A DNA stretch of 64,000 nt, from assembly GCA_020634435.1 (NCBI GenBank), contig JACKBS010000020.1, forward strand, positions 1 to 64,000. Reading direction: 5' to 3'. A program made the translations under genes and the position numbers. How positions within the stretch are numbered: the stretch's first letter is position 1; each line of letters begins with the position of its first letter. The notes under the pieces are model-generated. The model was not told the origin of the DNA, searched no databases, and was given only the letters and a program-made list of their open reading frames with translations. This document shows, one piece after another, positions 23,294-32,706 of this stretch. The DNA comes from Ardenticatenaceae bacterium. Lineage in GTDB: Bacteria > Chloroflexota > Anaerolineae > Promineifilales > Promineifilaceae.

Positions 23294-24808
23294 ATGAATA
23301 ACCAAGTTTACACACCCTCTTTGGCACAATTTCGGGAGTTAGCGGCAGGGCCAGCGAATTTAATTCCGGTCTACCGTGAGTTTGCCGCCGACCTGGAAAC
23401 ACCTGTGTCGGTTTATCTCAAGCTGATGGATGAGCTTGGGCCGTCGTTTTTGCTGGAATCGGTGGAAGGGGGTGAGCAGGTAGGGCGCTACTCTTTCGTT
23501 GGCGTTGCGCCGCGCGGGTCGATTGCCTTACACGGCCGTTCCGTCACCACCACTCTCGGCGAAGAAAGCAGCACTAGAGAACTGGCCAACGGCGAAGATG
23601 TGCTGCACGTGCTCAAAGCCGAGCTGGGCCAGTTTGTCCATGCCGACCTGCCCGGACTGCCCCGCTTCAACGGTGGTGCCGTGGGCTACCTGGGCTATGA
23701 TGTGGTGCGTTATTTTGAACGCCTGCCAGAAACGGCCGAAGCCGTCCTAGACATCCCCGACGCCATCTTTTTACTGGCCGACACACTCGTCGTGTTCGAC
23801 CATGCCCGCCACCGCCTGCTCATCCTAGCCAACACCCATGTGAACGGCGATGTGGAAGCAGCGTATGTCGGGGCAATTCAGCGGATTGAACGGGTGAGCG
23901 AACGGTTATTACGACCGTTGCCCGCCATTCCCCGCCGCCGTTGGCGCAGCGACAACAAAAATCTAGCCGAAACGCTCACCAGCAACATGCCACAAAGCCG
24001 TTACGAAGAGATGGTGCGTCAGGCCAAAGAACACATCGCCGCCGGCGACATCTTCCAGGTGGTGCTCAGCCAGCGCTTTAGCCGCCAGACCAGCGCCCAC
24101 CCGTTTGCCATCTACCGCGCCCTGCGCATGTTGAACCCGTCGCCCTACATGTTTTTCTTCGACTTCGGGCCAGACATGCAGGTGATTGGCGCATCGCCAG
24201 AGATGCACGTGCGGCTGGAGGATGGCATCGCCAGCGTGCGCCCCATCGCTGGCACGCGCCCACGAGGCGCAACCCCGGCGCAAGACAACGAGCTGGCCGC
24301 CGAGCTACTGGCCGATCCCAAAGAGCGCGCTGAGCATGTAATGCTGGTAGACTTGGGCCGCAATGACATTGGCCGGGTCAGCGAGTACGGCACTGTTAAT
24401 GTGCGTGATTTGATGGTCGTGGAGCGGTACAGTCACGTGATGCACATCGTTAGCCACGTGGAAGGCCAGCTGCGCGAGGGCATGGACGCCTACGATCTGA
24501 TGCGGGCGACGTTCCCAGCGGGCACCGTCAGCGGTGCACCCAAGGTGCGGGCGATGGAAATCATCGAGGAGTTGGAAGGGCAGCGGCGCGGCCTGTACGC
24601 GGGTGCGGCAGGCTACGTCAGCTACGACGGCAGCATGGACACCTGCATCGCCATCCGCACCATGCTGATGCAGGGGGACGAGATTCACGTCCAGGCAGGC
24701 GCAGGCATTGTCGCCGACAGCGATCCAGCCACTGAGCATCAGGAATCTGTCAACAAAGCCAAAGCCCTCTTCGTCGCCGTGGATCGCGCGGAGGATGGAT
24801 TGTTGTAA
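23294..24808 (+). CDS. trpE: Anthranilate synthase component I
   Basis: 504 residues from the ATG at 23294. It converts chorismate and glutamine-derived ammonia to anthranilate. The N-terminal allosteric motif FLLESVEGG (LLES) is present, suggesting feedback inhibition by tryptophan. The catalytic half has PIAGTRPRGATPAQD, LVDLGRNDIGRVS, SHVMHIVSHVEG and FPAGTVSGAPKVRAMEII. GAGIVADSDPATEHQE ends the chorismate-binding domain. The partner amidotransferase trpG lies three genes downstream. Confidence 0.96.
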   Translation: MNNQVYTPSLAQFRELAAGPANLIPVYREFAADLETPVSVYLKLMDELGPSFLLESVEGGEQVGRYSFVGVAPRGSIALHGRSVTTTLGEESSTRELANGEDVLHVLKAELGQFVHADLPGLPRFNGGAVGYLGYDVVRYFERLPETAEAVLDIPDAIFLLADTLVVFDHARHRLLILANTHVNGDVEAAYVGAIQRIERVSERLLRPLPAIPRRRWRSDNKNLAETLTSNMPQSRYEEMVRQAKEHIAAGDIFQVVLSQRFSRQTSAHPFAIYRALRMLNPSPYMFFFDFGPDMQVIGASPEMHVRLEDGIASVRPIAGTRPRGATPAQDNELAAELLADPKERAEHVMLVDLGRNDIGRVSEYGTVNVRDLMVVERYSHVMHIVSHVEGQLREGMDAYDLMRATFPAGTVSGAPKVRAMEIIEELEGQRRGLYAGAAGYVSYDGSMDTCIAIRTMLMQGDEIHVQAGAGIVADSDPATEHQESVNKAKALFVAVDRAEDGLL

Positions 24809-24816
24809 ACACGCTT

Positions 24817-24887
24817 GTCATTCCGAGTGAAACGAGGAATCTTTCAACATGGTAAGCAGAAAGATTCCTCACTCCGTTCGGAATGAC
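24817..24887. repeat. Intergenic word-repeat hairpin (GTCATTCCGAG family)
   Basis: Left arm GTCATTCCGAG plus GAGGAATCTTTC, right arm GAAAGATTCCTC plus CGGAATGAC. The two arms are imperfect inverted copies of about 29 bases. I recall similar words as dispersed intergenic repeats in several phyla, unverified here. Lies between trpE and trpS. Confidence 0.8.
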
Positions 24888-24907
24888 AAATGGAAATTGA
24901 GGTAACT

Positions 24908-25927
24908 ATGAGTAAAAAACGAGTTCTTAGCGGTATTCAACCATCGGGCAATATTCACCTGGGCAACTACCTAGGTGCGGTTAAAAATTGGGTTGCGGGA
25001 CAGGATGAGAAGATCAATTTTTTCTGCGTGGTGGATTTACACAGCCTCACCGTGCCGCAAGACCCGGTGGAATTGCGCTTCCAAACTCGCGCGTTGGCGG
25101 CCGTGCTGTTGGCGGCAGGGATTGATCCGCAGAAAAGCACGCTGTTTGTGCAAAGCCACGTCACGGCCCACGCCGAGGCGTGTTGGCTGCTCAACTGCGT
25201 CACGCCGCTGGGTTGGCTACAGCGCATGACCCAGTTTAAAGATAAATCGGCCAAGCAGGAGAGCGTGCTCGTGGGGCTGCTGGATTACCCCGTGCTGCAA
25301 GCAGCGGACATTTTGCTGTACGATGCACACGAGGTACCGGTGGGTGAAGACCAAAAGCAGCATATCGAGCTGACACGCGACATCGCCCAGCGCTTTAACC
25401 ACATGTACGAAGAAGAGTTCTTCAGGCTACCGGACCCAAAAATCCCCACAACCGGAGCGCGGCTAATGGGGCTGGATGACCCGACGGCGAAGATGTCCAA
25501 GAGCCAGGCGCACGTGCGCGGTCACGCCGTCCGCCTGCTGGATGATCCAAAAGAGATCATGCGGTCCTTCAAGAAAGCGGTGACCGATTCGGGCAACGAG
25601 ATTCGCTTTTCGGATGACCCGGAGAAGGCGGGGGTAAATAACCTGCTGGGCATCTACAAGGCCGTCACGGGCAAATCCAATGACGAGGTCGAGGCGGATT
25701 TTGCCAGCGCCCGCGGTTACGGTGACCTGAAGGTGGGCGTAGCCGAAGTGGTGATTGAATTTTTGGCGCCGCTGCAAGCCCGTTACAAGGCGCTGATGGA
25801 CGATCCGGCTGAGCTGGATCGCATTTTGGCAATTGGGGCTGAGCAGGCAACGGCCGTTGCCCAACCCAAAGTAGACGCCATGAAGGAAATGATGGGACTT
25901 GTCCTGCCGGTATCCGGTAATCGGTAA
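24908..25927 (+). CDS. trpS: Tryptophanyl-tRNA synthetase
   Basis: 339 residues from the ATG at 24908 (GAGGT upstream). Class I signatures: SGIQPSGNIHLGNYLGA (HIGH equivalent) and AKMSKSQAHV (KMSKS). Other markers: DLHSLTVPQDP, GEDQKQHIELTRDIAQRFN. It charges tRNA-Trp. Being inside a T-box-controlled trp operon makes sense, because both synthesis of Trp and its charging rise when uncharged tRNA-Trp accumulates. Confidence 0.96.
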   Translation: MSKKRVLSGIQPSGNIHLGNYLGAVKNWVAGQDEKINFFCVVDLHSLTVPQDPVELRFQTRALAAVLLAAGIDPQKSTLFVQSHVTAHAEACWLLNCVTPLGWLQRMTQFKDKSAKQESVLVGLLDYPVLQAADILLYDAHEVPVGEDQKQHIELTRDIAQRFNHMYEEEFFRLPDPKIPTTGARLMGLDDPTAKMSKSQAHVRGHAVRLLDDPKEIMRSFKKAVTDSGNEIRFSDDPEKAGVNNLLGIYKAVTGKSNDEVEADFASARGYGDLKVGVAEVVIEFLAPLQARYKALMDDPAELDRILAIGAEQATAVAQPKVDAMKEMMGLVLPVSGNR

Positions 25928-25956
25928 TCAGTAGGTCAGTAATCAGTTTTCAGTGA
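25917..25956. repeat. Intergenic word-repeat stretch (GTAATCAGTA family)
   Basis: Iterated TAATCGGTAATCAGTAGGTC and GTAATCAGTTTTCAGT. The complementary words TACTGATTACC occur in the gap at 36.5 kb, so the two loci share a word family. Confidence 0.65.
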
Positions 25957-26010
25957 GGAGTGAATAGCCTCAGATGCGAAAGGGTGTCTGAGGATGCTTG
26001 GGTAAGCAAA

Positions 26011-26685
26011 ATGAAAAAAGTCAGATTTCTTGGGCTGATTCTGTTGGTTTTAATTTTGTCGGCATGCGGCGTGTTTGGGCTAAGAACGTTCAATGAGGAT
26101 GGGTCTGAAGCGTCGCCGTTTTCCTTCGAGTATCCGCTGGGCTGGGAAGTTTTGTATGACAACGAATCAACCTGGGCTTTTCAAAATGCCGAAGACATTG
26201 AAATCAAGGACGGTCGATTGCAAGGCTTCTTTCTTGGCACTATTGGCGTAGGAATGGGAATTTTAACGCCTGAAATACTCATTGAAGAGTATGGCACAAC
26301 TGAGAATACACCAGCAGAAATAATGGATCTGAAATACCAAGAATCTGTTGCTATGTGGGAAGCCTTTCAAAGTGGTGATCAGGAAGAGTTTGATGAACTG
26401 ACGGGCATGGTAAGCTTAACTGAACGACCTGCTATCTTGGTGCCTGATGTTTATGAAAGCCCTACGACTCTTCAAATTTGTGACAAGGAAATTGTTATCA
26501 TGAAAGTACAAGACTACAGTACGTTTGTGCAATTTTCTCCATATTGGAAGAGATGGTGGGGTATGACAGTTATTGATAACCAAGTCATTCAAATTATAGC
26601 ATTAGCAGATCGAGCCGATGAAGAAAGGTTTGAAGAAATTTTTGAGTCAATAATTTGCAGTTTGGAAGTTCACGAGAGCGAGTGA
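26011..26685 (+). CDS. Low-GC lipoprotein of unknown function
   Basis: 224 residues from MKKVRFLGLILLVLILSACG: a short basic n-region, a hydrophobic core and lipobox LSAC. It is predicted to be exported and lipid-anchored. The mature protein starts with FSFEYPLGWEVLYDN, reminiscent of the PsbP/DUF1795-type fold, without further support. It is visibly more A+T-rich than its neighbours, has no HIP palindrome, and sits between trpS and trpG where it has no obvious metabolic link. Insertion into the trp operon is inferred. Confidence 0.75.
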   Translation: MKKVRFLGLILLVLILSACGVFGLRTFNEDGSEASPFSFEYPLGWEVLYDNESTWAFQNAEDIEIKDGRLQGFFLGTIGVGMGILTPEILIEEYGTTENTPAEIMDLKYQESVAMWEAFQSGDQEEFDELTGMVSLTERPAILVPDVYESPTTLQICDKEIVIMKVQDYSTFVQFSPYWKRWWGMTVIDNQVIQIIALADRADEERFEEIFESIICSLEVHESE

Positions 26686-26699
26686 GTTGAGGAAAAAAT

Positions 26700-27263
26700 A
26701 TGTTAGTTGTGATTGATAATTACGATTCGTTTACCTACAACCTGGTGCAGTACCTGGGCGAACTGGGGCAAGAGATTAAAGTGTTCCGCAATGACCAGGT
26801 GACGCTGGAGGAGATTCGGGCGCTGAACCCGGATCACATCGTCATCAGCCCAGGGCCGGGCGACCCGAATGACGGCGGTATTTCGCTGGACGTTTTGCGC
26901 GAGTTTGGGCCTACGACCCCGATTTTTGGCGTTTGTTTGGGGCACCAGTGCATTGGTCAGGCGTATGGCGGCAAAGTAACGCGTGCGCCGCGTTTGATGC
27001 ATGGGAAAGTTTCGGCCGTTTACCACAATGGCGATGGCGTCTTTTCCGGCGTACCCAGCCCATTCAATGCCACACGTTACCACTCGCTCATCGTGGAAGA
27101 GCCAATTCCAGATGATTTGGAAGTGACGGCGTTCACCAGCCAGGGCGAGGTGATGGGTGTGCGACACAAGGAATATCCGACGGTTGGCGTGCAGTTTCAC
27201 CCCGAGAGCATCCTGACGGAGCATGGCAAGCGCATTTTGCAGAACTTTTTAGAGCGGCGGTAA
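26700..27263 (+). CDS. trpG: Anthranilate synthase component II (glutamine amidotransferase)
   Basis: 187 residues, a class I amidotransferase. VVIDNYDSFTYNLVQYLGEL is the anthranilate/aminodeoxychorismate synthase signature. The triad is Cys79 in FGVCLGHQCIGQA, His in VGVQFHPESIL and the following Glu. It supplies ammonia to TrpE and may also serve PabB. GAGGA precedes the ATG. Confidence 0.95.
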   Translation: MLVVIDNYDSFTYNLVQYLGELGQEIKVFRNDQVTLEEIRALNPDHIVISPGPGDPNDGGISLDVLREFGPTTPIFGVCLGHQCIGQAYGGKVTRAPRLMHGKVSAVYHNGDGVFSGVPSPFNATRYHSLIVEEPIPDDLEVTAFTSQGEVMGVRHKEYPTVGVQFHPESILTEHGKRILQNFLERR

Positions 27264-27270
27264 CATTTCT

Positions 27271-27313
27271 GAGTTCCCCGGAAACTCGCAGTTTCCGGGG
27301 AACTGGGGAACTC
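27271..27313. repeat. Intergenic word-repeat hairpin (TTCCCCGGAAACT family)
   Basis: Arms AGTTCCCCGGAAACT (27272-27286) and AGTTTCCGGGGAACT (27290-27304), 15 bp perfect with a three-base loop. The same family recurs at 48.9 and 52.4 kb. Confidence 0.85.
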
Positions 27314-27386
27314 GACAAATTGACGATTAGCAGCAGACGCTTTACGATTAAGTTCATCATTTAATTCTCGAACCAGAAGGGTTTTT

Positions 27387-30314
27387 ATGACTGTAAATCA
27401 TGGTTTTGAACTGATACGCGAAGAAGAAATTGAGGAACGCAACACGACAGCACGTCTGTACCGCCATCTCAAGAGCGGCGCAGAGCTGCTTTCCTTAGAA
27501 AATGATGACGAAAACAAATCGTTTGGCATTGCTTTCCGCACCCCGCCGGAAGATTCTACCGGCCTGCCGCACATCATGGAGCATTCGGTGCTGGGCGGGT
27601 CGCAGAAGTATCCGCTGAAAGAGCCATTTGTGGAGCTTGTGAAGGGGTCGATGAAGACGTTCTTGAACGCCTTCACCTCGGCCGATATGACGGCCTACCC
27701 GGTGGCCAGCACCAACACGCAGGACTTCTACAACCTGGTAGACGTGTATCTGGACGCCGTGCTCAATCCGCTCATCACGCCCAACCATTTGGCGCAAGAA
27801 GGGTGGCATCTGGAGCTGGAAAAAGTGGAAGATCCGCTGATTTACAAGGGCGTGGTCTTTAACGAGATGAAGGGCGCGTATTCTTCGCCGGAGGGGGTTC
27901 TGTACCGCCACATCAAGAGCACCATGTTCCCTGACAACGCCTACCGCAACGATTCGGGGGGCGATCCAGAAGTGATGCCCAATCTGACGTATGAGCAGTT
28001 CCGCACGTTTCATGAGACGTATTATCATCCAGCCAATTCGCGCATTGTGTTTTATGGCGATGATGATCCAGACAAGCGTTTGGCCCTGGCAGACAGCTAT
28101 TTGCGGGAATTTGAACAGGCCGAGGTGGATACGGCCGTTCCCGTCCACGATCCCTTTGAAAAACCGATCCGCACCACCTTTCCCTACTCCGTTGAGGCCG
28201 ACGGCGACAACAGCCAGAAACATTACGTCACCGTTAACTGGGTGCTGCCGCCGACTGACAACGACATGGTGCTGCAACGCGCCCTGACGGTGCTGAGCTA
28301 TACCCTGCTGGGCACGGCTGGTTCACCTTTGCGCAAAACGCTAGTTGATTCTGGCCTGGGCGACGATGTGATTGGCGGCGGCTACTCCAGCCGGATGCGC
28401 CAGGGCACTTTTTCTGTGGGCATGAAAGGCGTCAAGGCTGAGAGTATCGAGGCAGTCGAGAGGCTTATCCTGGGCACGCTGGCCAAGCTGGCCGATGAAG
28501 GCTTTGAGCCGGAAGCGGTCGAAGCGGCCGTTAACAGCATCGAATTTAGCCTGCGCGAAAACAATACCGGATCGTTTCCCCGTGGGCTGAGCCTGACCTT
28601 TGGCGCGTTTGCCAACTGGCTGTACGACCTGGACCCGCTGGCACCGCTGAAGTTTGAAGGGCCGCTAACGGCCGTAAAAGCCGCCATCGCCGACGATCCG
28701 ATGTATTTGCCCAACCTCATCCGCACCACCCTGCTAGAAAACAACCACCGAGGCACCGTCATTTTGGAGCCAGACCCCACGTTGCAGCAGCGCCAGGAAA
28801 CGGCCGAAAAAGAAAAGCTGGCCGCCATCAAAGCCCGCCTCAATGAAGCGCAGCTCAACGACATCATTCGCCAGACGCGCGAACTGAAAGCGCTGCAAGA
28901 AAAAGCCGACAGCCCAGAAACGGTTGCCCTGCTGCCCCGGCTGACGTTGGACGATCTGGATAAAGAAAACAAAACCATCCCCACCGAGCAAACCGAAACC
29001 ACGGGAGTCCCCACACTCTTCCACGATTTGTTCACCAACGGCATTGTTTATCTGGAGCTGGGCATGAATTTGCACGCCCTGCCCGCCGATTTGCTGCCGT
29101 ATGTCAAGCTGTTTGGTCGGGCACTGGTGGAAATTGGCACCGAGTCCCAAGATTTTGTGCAGTTGCAGCAGCGAATCGGCCGTTCGACTGGCGGCATCTA
29201 CCCCGTTACCTTACTTTCCAACAAACGCGGTGCGGCCGAATCGGCGGCGTGGCTTTTCTTGCGCGGCAAGGCCACCATGAACCAGGCGCACGAGATGCTA
29301 GACATCATGCGCGACGTGCTGCTGACGGTGTCGCTGGACAACCAGGAGCGCTTCCGCCAGATGGTGCTGCGGGCTAAAGCTGGGCTGGAATCTGGGCTGG
29401 TGCCCAGCGGCCATGCCGTCGTTAATCGCCGCCTACGCAGCTATTTTTCCGAATCCGCCTGGGCGTCTGAGCAGATGGGCGGCATTGATTATCTCTTCTT
29501 CTTGCGCCAGCTGGCCGAGCAGATTGACAACGATTGGCCATCGGTACTGGCCAGATTGGAGGCGGTGCGCGCAATTTTGATCAGCCGCCAAAACATGCTG
29601 GCCAACGTGACGCTGGACAGCGAAAACTGGCACAATTTCCAGCCCCAGCTGGCCAATTTACTGACGCAAATGCCCGATCTGCCCGTAGGCATGAAGACGT
29701 GGGATTGGCAACGGCCGTTACGCAACGAAGGTCTCACTATCCCCGCCCAGGTGAACTATGTGGCCAAAGGTGGCAATCTGTACGAACTGGGTTACCAGGA
29801 GCATGGCTCCGTGTCGCCCATCGTCAACTACCTGCGCACAACGTATCTCTGGGAAAAGGTGCGGGTGCAGGGCGGGGCTTACGGTGGATTTGTTGGCTTT
29901 AGCAATTACACGGGCGTGTTAGCCTACTACTCCTATCGCGACCCCAACTTGCTGTCCACCCTCGATGTGTACGACAACGTCGCCAGCTTCTTGCAGCGCG
30001 GCGTCTCTGACGATGACCGGATCAAAAGCATCATTGGGGCCATCAGCGCCATTGATAATTACGAGCTGCCAGACGCCAAAGGATACACGGCGATGAGCCG
30101 CATTCTCAGCAACATTAGTGACGAGTATCGCCAGCAAAAGCGCGAAGAAATTTTGAATGCGACTTCGGCCGATTTTGTGCGCTTTGGTGAGGCAGTGGCG
30201 GGATTGGCGGGATACGGCCGTTCCGTCGTCACCGTACTTGGTTCGGGCGAAGCGATGAAAACCGCCAACGCCACGCGCGGCGAAAACTGGCTCCAGATAA
30301 CGAAGGTTTTGTAA
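27387..30314 (+). CDS. M16C peptidase, presequence-protease/Cym1-like
   Basis: 975 residues. The inverted zinc motif HIMEH is at 62-66 (followed by SVLGGSQKYPLKEPFVEL), and the downstream Glu lies in GVVFNEMKGAYSSPEG. The typical four-lobe M16C layout fits the length; KSTMFPDNAYRNDSGGDP and a C-terminal YRDPNLLSTLDVYD region are present. Members degrade short peptides in the cytosol. No signal peptide. It lies between trpG and trpD without a metabolic connection. Confidence 0.9.
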   Translation: MTVNHGFELIREEEIEERNTTARLYRHLKSGAELLSLENDDENKSFGIAFRTPPEDSTGLPHIMEHSVLGGSQKYPLKEPFVELVKGSMKTFLNAFTSADMTAYPVASTNTQDFYNLVDVYLDAVLNPLITPNHLAQEGWHLELEKVEDPLIYKGVVFNEMKGAYSSPEGVLYRHIKSTMFPDNAYRNDSGGDPEVMPNLTYEQFRTFHETYYHPANSRIVFYGDDDPDKRLALADSYLREFEQAEVDTAVPVHDPFEKPIRTTFPYSVEADGDNSQKHYVTVNWVLPPTDNDMVLQRALTVLSYTLLGTAGSPLRKTLVDSGLGDDVIGGGYSSRMRQGTFSVGMKGVKAESIEAVERLILGTLAKLADEGFEPEAVEAAVNSIEFSLRENNTGSFPRGLSLTFGAFANWLYDLDPLAPLKFEGPLTAVKAAIADDPMYLPNLIRTTLLENNHRGTVILEPDPTLQQRQETAEKEKLAAIKARLNEAQLNDIIRQTRELKALQEKADSPETVALLPRLTLDDLDKENKTIPTEQTETTGVPTLFHDLFTNGIVYLELGMNLHALPADLLPYVKLFGRALVEIGTESQDFVQLQQRIGRSTGGIYPVTLLSNKRGAAESAAWLFLRGKATMNQAHEMLDIMRDVLLTVSLDNQERFRQMVLRAKAGLESGLVPSGHAVVNRRLRSYFSESAWASEQMGGIDYLFFLRQLAEQIDNDWPSVLARLEAVRAILISRQNMLANVTLDSENWHNFQPQLANLLTQMPDLPVGMKTWDWQRPLRNEGLTIPAQVNYVAKGGNLYELGYQEHGSVSPIVNYLRTTYLWEKVRVQGGAYGGFVGFSNYTGVLAYYSYRDPNLLSTLDVYDNVASFLQRGVSDDDRIKSIIGAISAIDNYELPDAKGYTAMSRILSNISDEYRQQKREEILNATSADFVRFGEAVAGLAGYGRSVVTVLGSGEAMKTANATRGENWLQITKVL

Positions 30315-30338
30315 GGCGGAAAATCAGGAGAGGACGAG

Positions 30339-31367
30339 ATGGAGATTAAAGAAGCGATTGGGGCGGTGATTAACGGCCGTAACCTCACCCTACAAGAAGC
30401 CGAAGCCGTTATGGATAGCATCATGAGCGGCGGCGCAACCGATGCCCAAATTGGCAGCTACCTCACCGCCCTGCGCATGAAGGGCGAAACCTGGTCCGAA
30501 ATCGCGGGCAGCGCCAAATCCATGCGCCGCCACGTGGTGGAAGTGAATATTCCGCACCTCGCCAGCGACGAAATGGTGGTAGACACCTGCGGCACCGGCG
30601 GTGATGGCAAGCACACTTTCAACATTTCCACAACGGCCGCTTTTGTGGTGGCCGGTCATGGCGTAAAAGTGGCCAAACACGGCAACCGCGCCGCCAGTAG
30701 CAAATCCGGTTCGGCCGACGTACTCATGGCCCTGGGCGGCAACCTGGACCTCAATGCGGAGCAGGTGGCCGAATGTATCGACGAGGTGGGCATTGGCTTT
30801 TTGTACGCCGTCAAACACCATCCCGCCATGCGCTTTGCCATCGGGCCGCGCCGCGAAATTGGCCAGCGCACCATCTTCAACGTGCTGGGTCCGCTCACCA
30901 ATCCGGCCGGGGCTACCCACCAACTCATTGGCGTGTACGATGCGGCGCTGACGGAGCCGATGGCCATGGTGCTGGGCGAGTTGGGCAGCAAAGCCGCCTT
31001 CGTGGTGCACGGCGCGGATGGCCTGGACGAACTTTCCACCACCGGTGTGAACCGGCTTAGCCACTGGCACAATGGCAGCGTCACCACGCGCGATTTTGAT
31101 CCGCTGGAGCTGGATTTACCGCGCGCCACCATTGACGATTTTGTCGGCGACACGCCGGAAGAAAACGCCCAAATCACTCACGACATCCTCAGCGGCAAAG
31201 ACAAAGGGCCACGGCGCGACATTGTTTTGCTGAATGCCGCCGCCGCGCTCAGCGTGGATTGCAATGACTGGCCCGCAGGCCTGGCCGAGGCCAGTGAATC
31301 GATTGACAGCGGCGCAGCGCTAAAGACGCTCAACCGCTGGATTGAAAAGACGAACAGTTTTCACTAA
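30339..31367 (+). CDS. trpD: Anthranilate phosphoribosyltransferase
   Basis: 342 residues with the PRPP-binding motif DTCGTGGDGKHTFNIST, VAKHGNRAASSKSGSADVL and the anthranilate-site segment ARG-containing GPRREIGQRTIFNVLGPL. It joins anthranilate and PRPP. AGGAGAGG precedes the ATG. TrpD and the following trpC are separated by 15 bases, so they are co-transcribed. Confidence 0.97.
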   Translation: MEIKEAIGAVINGRNLTLQEAEAVMDSIMSGGATDAQIGSYLTALRMKGETWSEIAGSAKSMRRHVVEVNIPHLASDEMVVDTCGTGGDGKHTFNISTTAAFVVAGHGVKVAKHGNRAASSKSGSADVLMALGGNLDLNAEQVAECIDEVGIGFLYAVKHHPAMRFAIGPRREIGQRTIFNVLGPLTNPAGATHQLIGVYDAALTEPMAMVLGELGSKAAFVVHGADGLDELSTTGVNRLSHWHNGSVTTRDFDPLELDLPRATIDDFVGDTPEENAQITHDILSGKDKGPRRDIVLLNAAAALSVDCNDWPAGLAEASESIDSGAALKTLNRWIEKTNSFH

Positions 31368-31382
31368 ACGGTAAGGAAATTT

Positions 31383-32207
31383 ATGAGCGTAACAAAATTA
31401 GCCCAGCGTCGGGGCACTATCCTCGACGAAATTATGACGTTTCACCGGGAAAATTTGCCCAAAATCATGCGGGAAATTCCCCTGGCCGATTTGCGTGCCC
31501 TGGCCAGCGTGGCCCCGCCGACGCTGGACTTTTACGCCGCGCTCAAAAAGCCTGGCGTGTCGCTCATCGCCGAGTGCAAAAAAGCGTCGCCCAGCAAAGG
31601 GCTGATGGTGCCGCACTACAACGCGGCCGAACTGGCCAAAGAGTATGCCAAAGCGGGAGCCAGCGCTATTTCAGTTCTCACAGACGGCCGTCATTTTCAG
31701 GGATCGCTGGCTGATTTGCGCGATGTCAAAGAGACAGTGGTGAAGAAAAAGGTACCGGTTTTGCGCAAGGACTTCATCTTTGATCCGTACCAGGTGTATG
31801 AGGCACGGGTAGCTGGGGCCGATGCGCTGCTGCTCATTGCGGCCGTTCTCAGCGACAGCGATCTGAAGGATCTGCTGGCCCTCACCCATCGCCTGGAAAT
31901 GAATGCCCTCATCGAGGTCCACACTGAGGAAGAGCTGGCGCGGGTGCTGCCACTCCAGCCGCGCATCGTGGGTGTCAACAACCGCAACCTGCAAACCTTT
32001 GAGGTCGATTTTGACAATACCGCTCGACTGCGGCAGCAAATCCCGGCGGAGGTGGTGACCGTGGGGGAAAGTGGCATTAAAACGGCCGTTGACGTGCGCA
32101 AAATGGCCCAAATCGGCGTGGATGCCATCCTGGTGGGTGAAACCCTGGTAAAAAGCAAAGACGTCTACAAAACCACCGCAGAATTTGTGAGAGTGGGACG
32201 GCCGTAA
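31383..32207 (+). CDS. trpC: Indole-3-glycerol phosphate synthase
   Basis: 274 residues, a TIM barrel. Signatures: SLIAECKKASPSKG (catalytic Lys), LTDGRHFQGSLADL, VLRKDFIFDPYQVYEARVAGADALLLI, VGVNNRNLQTF and VGESGIKTA. It makes indole-3-glycerol phosphate. trpF (phosphoribosylanthranilate isomerase) is not in the window, so the operon is incomplete and trpF/trpA must be elsewhere or replaced. Confidence 0.97.
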   Translation: MSVTKLAQRRGTILDEIMTFHRENLPKIMREIPLADLRALASVAPPTLDFYAALKKPGVSLIAECKKASPSKGLMVPHYNAAELAKEYAKAGASAISVLTDGRHFQGSLADLRDVKETVVKKKVPVLRKDFIFDPYQVYEARVAGADALLLIAAVLSDSDLKDLLALTHRLEMNALIEVHTEEELARVLPLQPRIVGVNNRNLQTFEVDFDNTARLRQQIPAEVVTVGESGIKTAVDVRKMAQIGVDAILVGETLVKSKDVYKTTAEFVRVGRP

Positions 32208-32271
32208 TTTCACCGGGTCTGCATCCCGCCTTTTACCCCTGTAAAAACTGTTAAATTCGGGGTTGGCAACA

Positions 32272-32299
32272 TTGACAAATCTGCAAAATTAGGTATTCT
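32272..32299 (+). promoter_or_regulatory. Promoter of rpmB-rpmG
   Basis: TTGACA (32272-32277), 16-base spacer, TATTCT (32294-32299). It lies after trpC and starts a leader of about 145 bases. Confidence 0.7.
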
Positions 32300-32344
32300 A
32301 TTGGCCGCTCTACTCAAAAGGCGTTTTAATATTTTGAATCAGCG

Positions 32345-32379
32345 CAAGAATCCAGTAAAATACGGGTTCTTGTTTTTTT
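32345..32379 (+). terminator. Intrinsic terminator in the rpmB leader (putative attenuator)
   Basis: CAAGAATCC pairs with GGGTTCTTG (one G-T pair) around a ten-base loop, followed by seven T residues. It lies downstream of the rpmB promoter but 70 bases before the ribosome-binding site. Confidence 0.75.
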
Positions 32380-32451
32380 GCCTGTAGCCGAGGCAATCTG
32401 CATAGGCCGCAAAAAAGCAGGTAGAAGAATTTCTGAAACAGAGGAACGATT

Positions 32452-32694
32452 ATGGCTCGTAAATGTAAAATCACTGGCAAAGGCCCCCTGACCGGAAACA
32501 ACGTCTCCTTCTCGCAAAAGAAGACACGGCGGCGGTTCTTGCCCAATATTCAGACCAAGAAAATCTACGTTCCAGAACTGGATCGGCACGTGCGCATTAA
32601 AATGTCCGTTCGGGCCATGCGCACCGTAGATAAAATTGGCTTGATGCCTTTCCTGAAAAAGCAAGGTTTGACGTTAAAAGACGTCGTATCGTAA
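32452..32694 (+). CDS. rpmB: Large ribosomal subunit protein bL28
   Basis: 80 residues. ARKCKITGKGPLTGNNVSF and KKTRRRFLPNIQTKK are bL28 signatures. Only one Cys is present, so it is a zinc-free form. GAGGA lies before the ATG. rpmG follows after twelve bases. Confidence 0.96.
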   Translation: MARKCKITGKGPLTGNNVSFSQKKTRRRFLPNIQTKKIYVPELDRHVRIKMSVRAMRTVDKIGLMPFLKKQGLTLKDVVS

Positions 32695-32706
32695 GGAGCA
32701 GCACTC

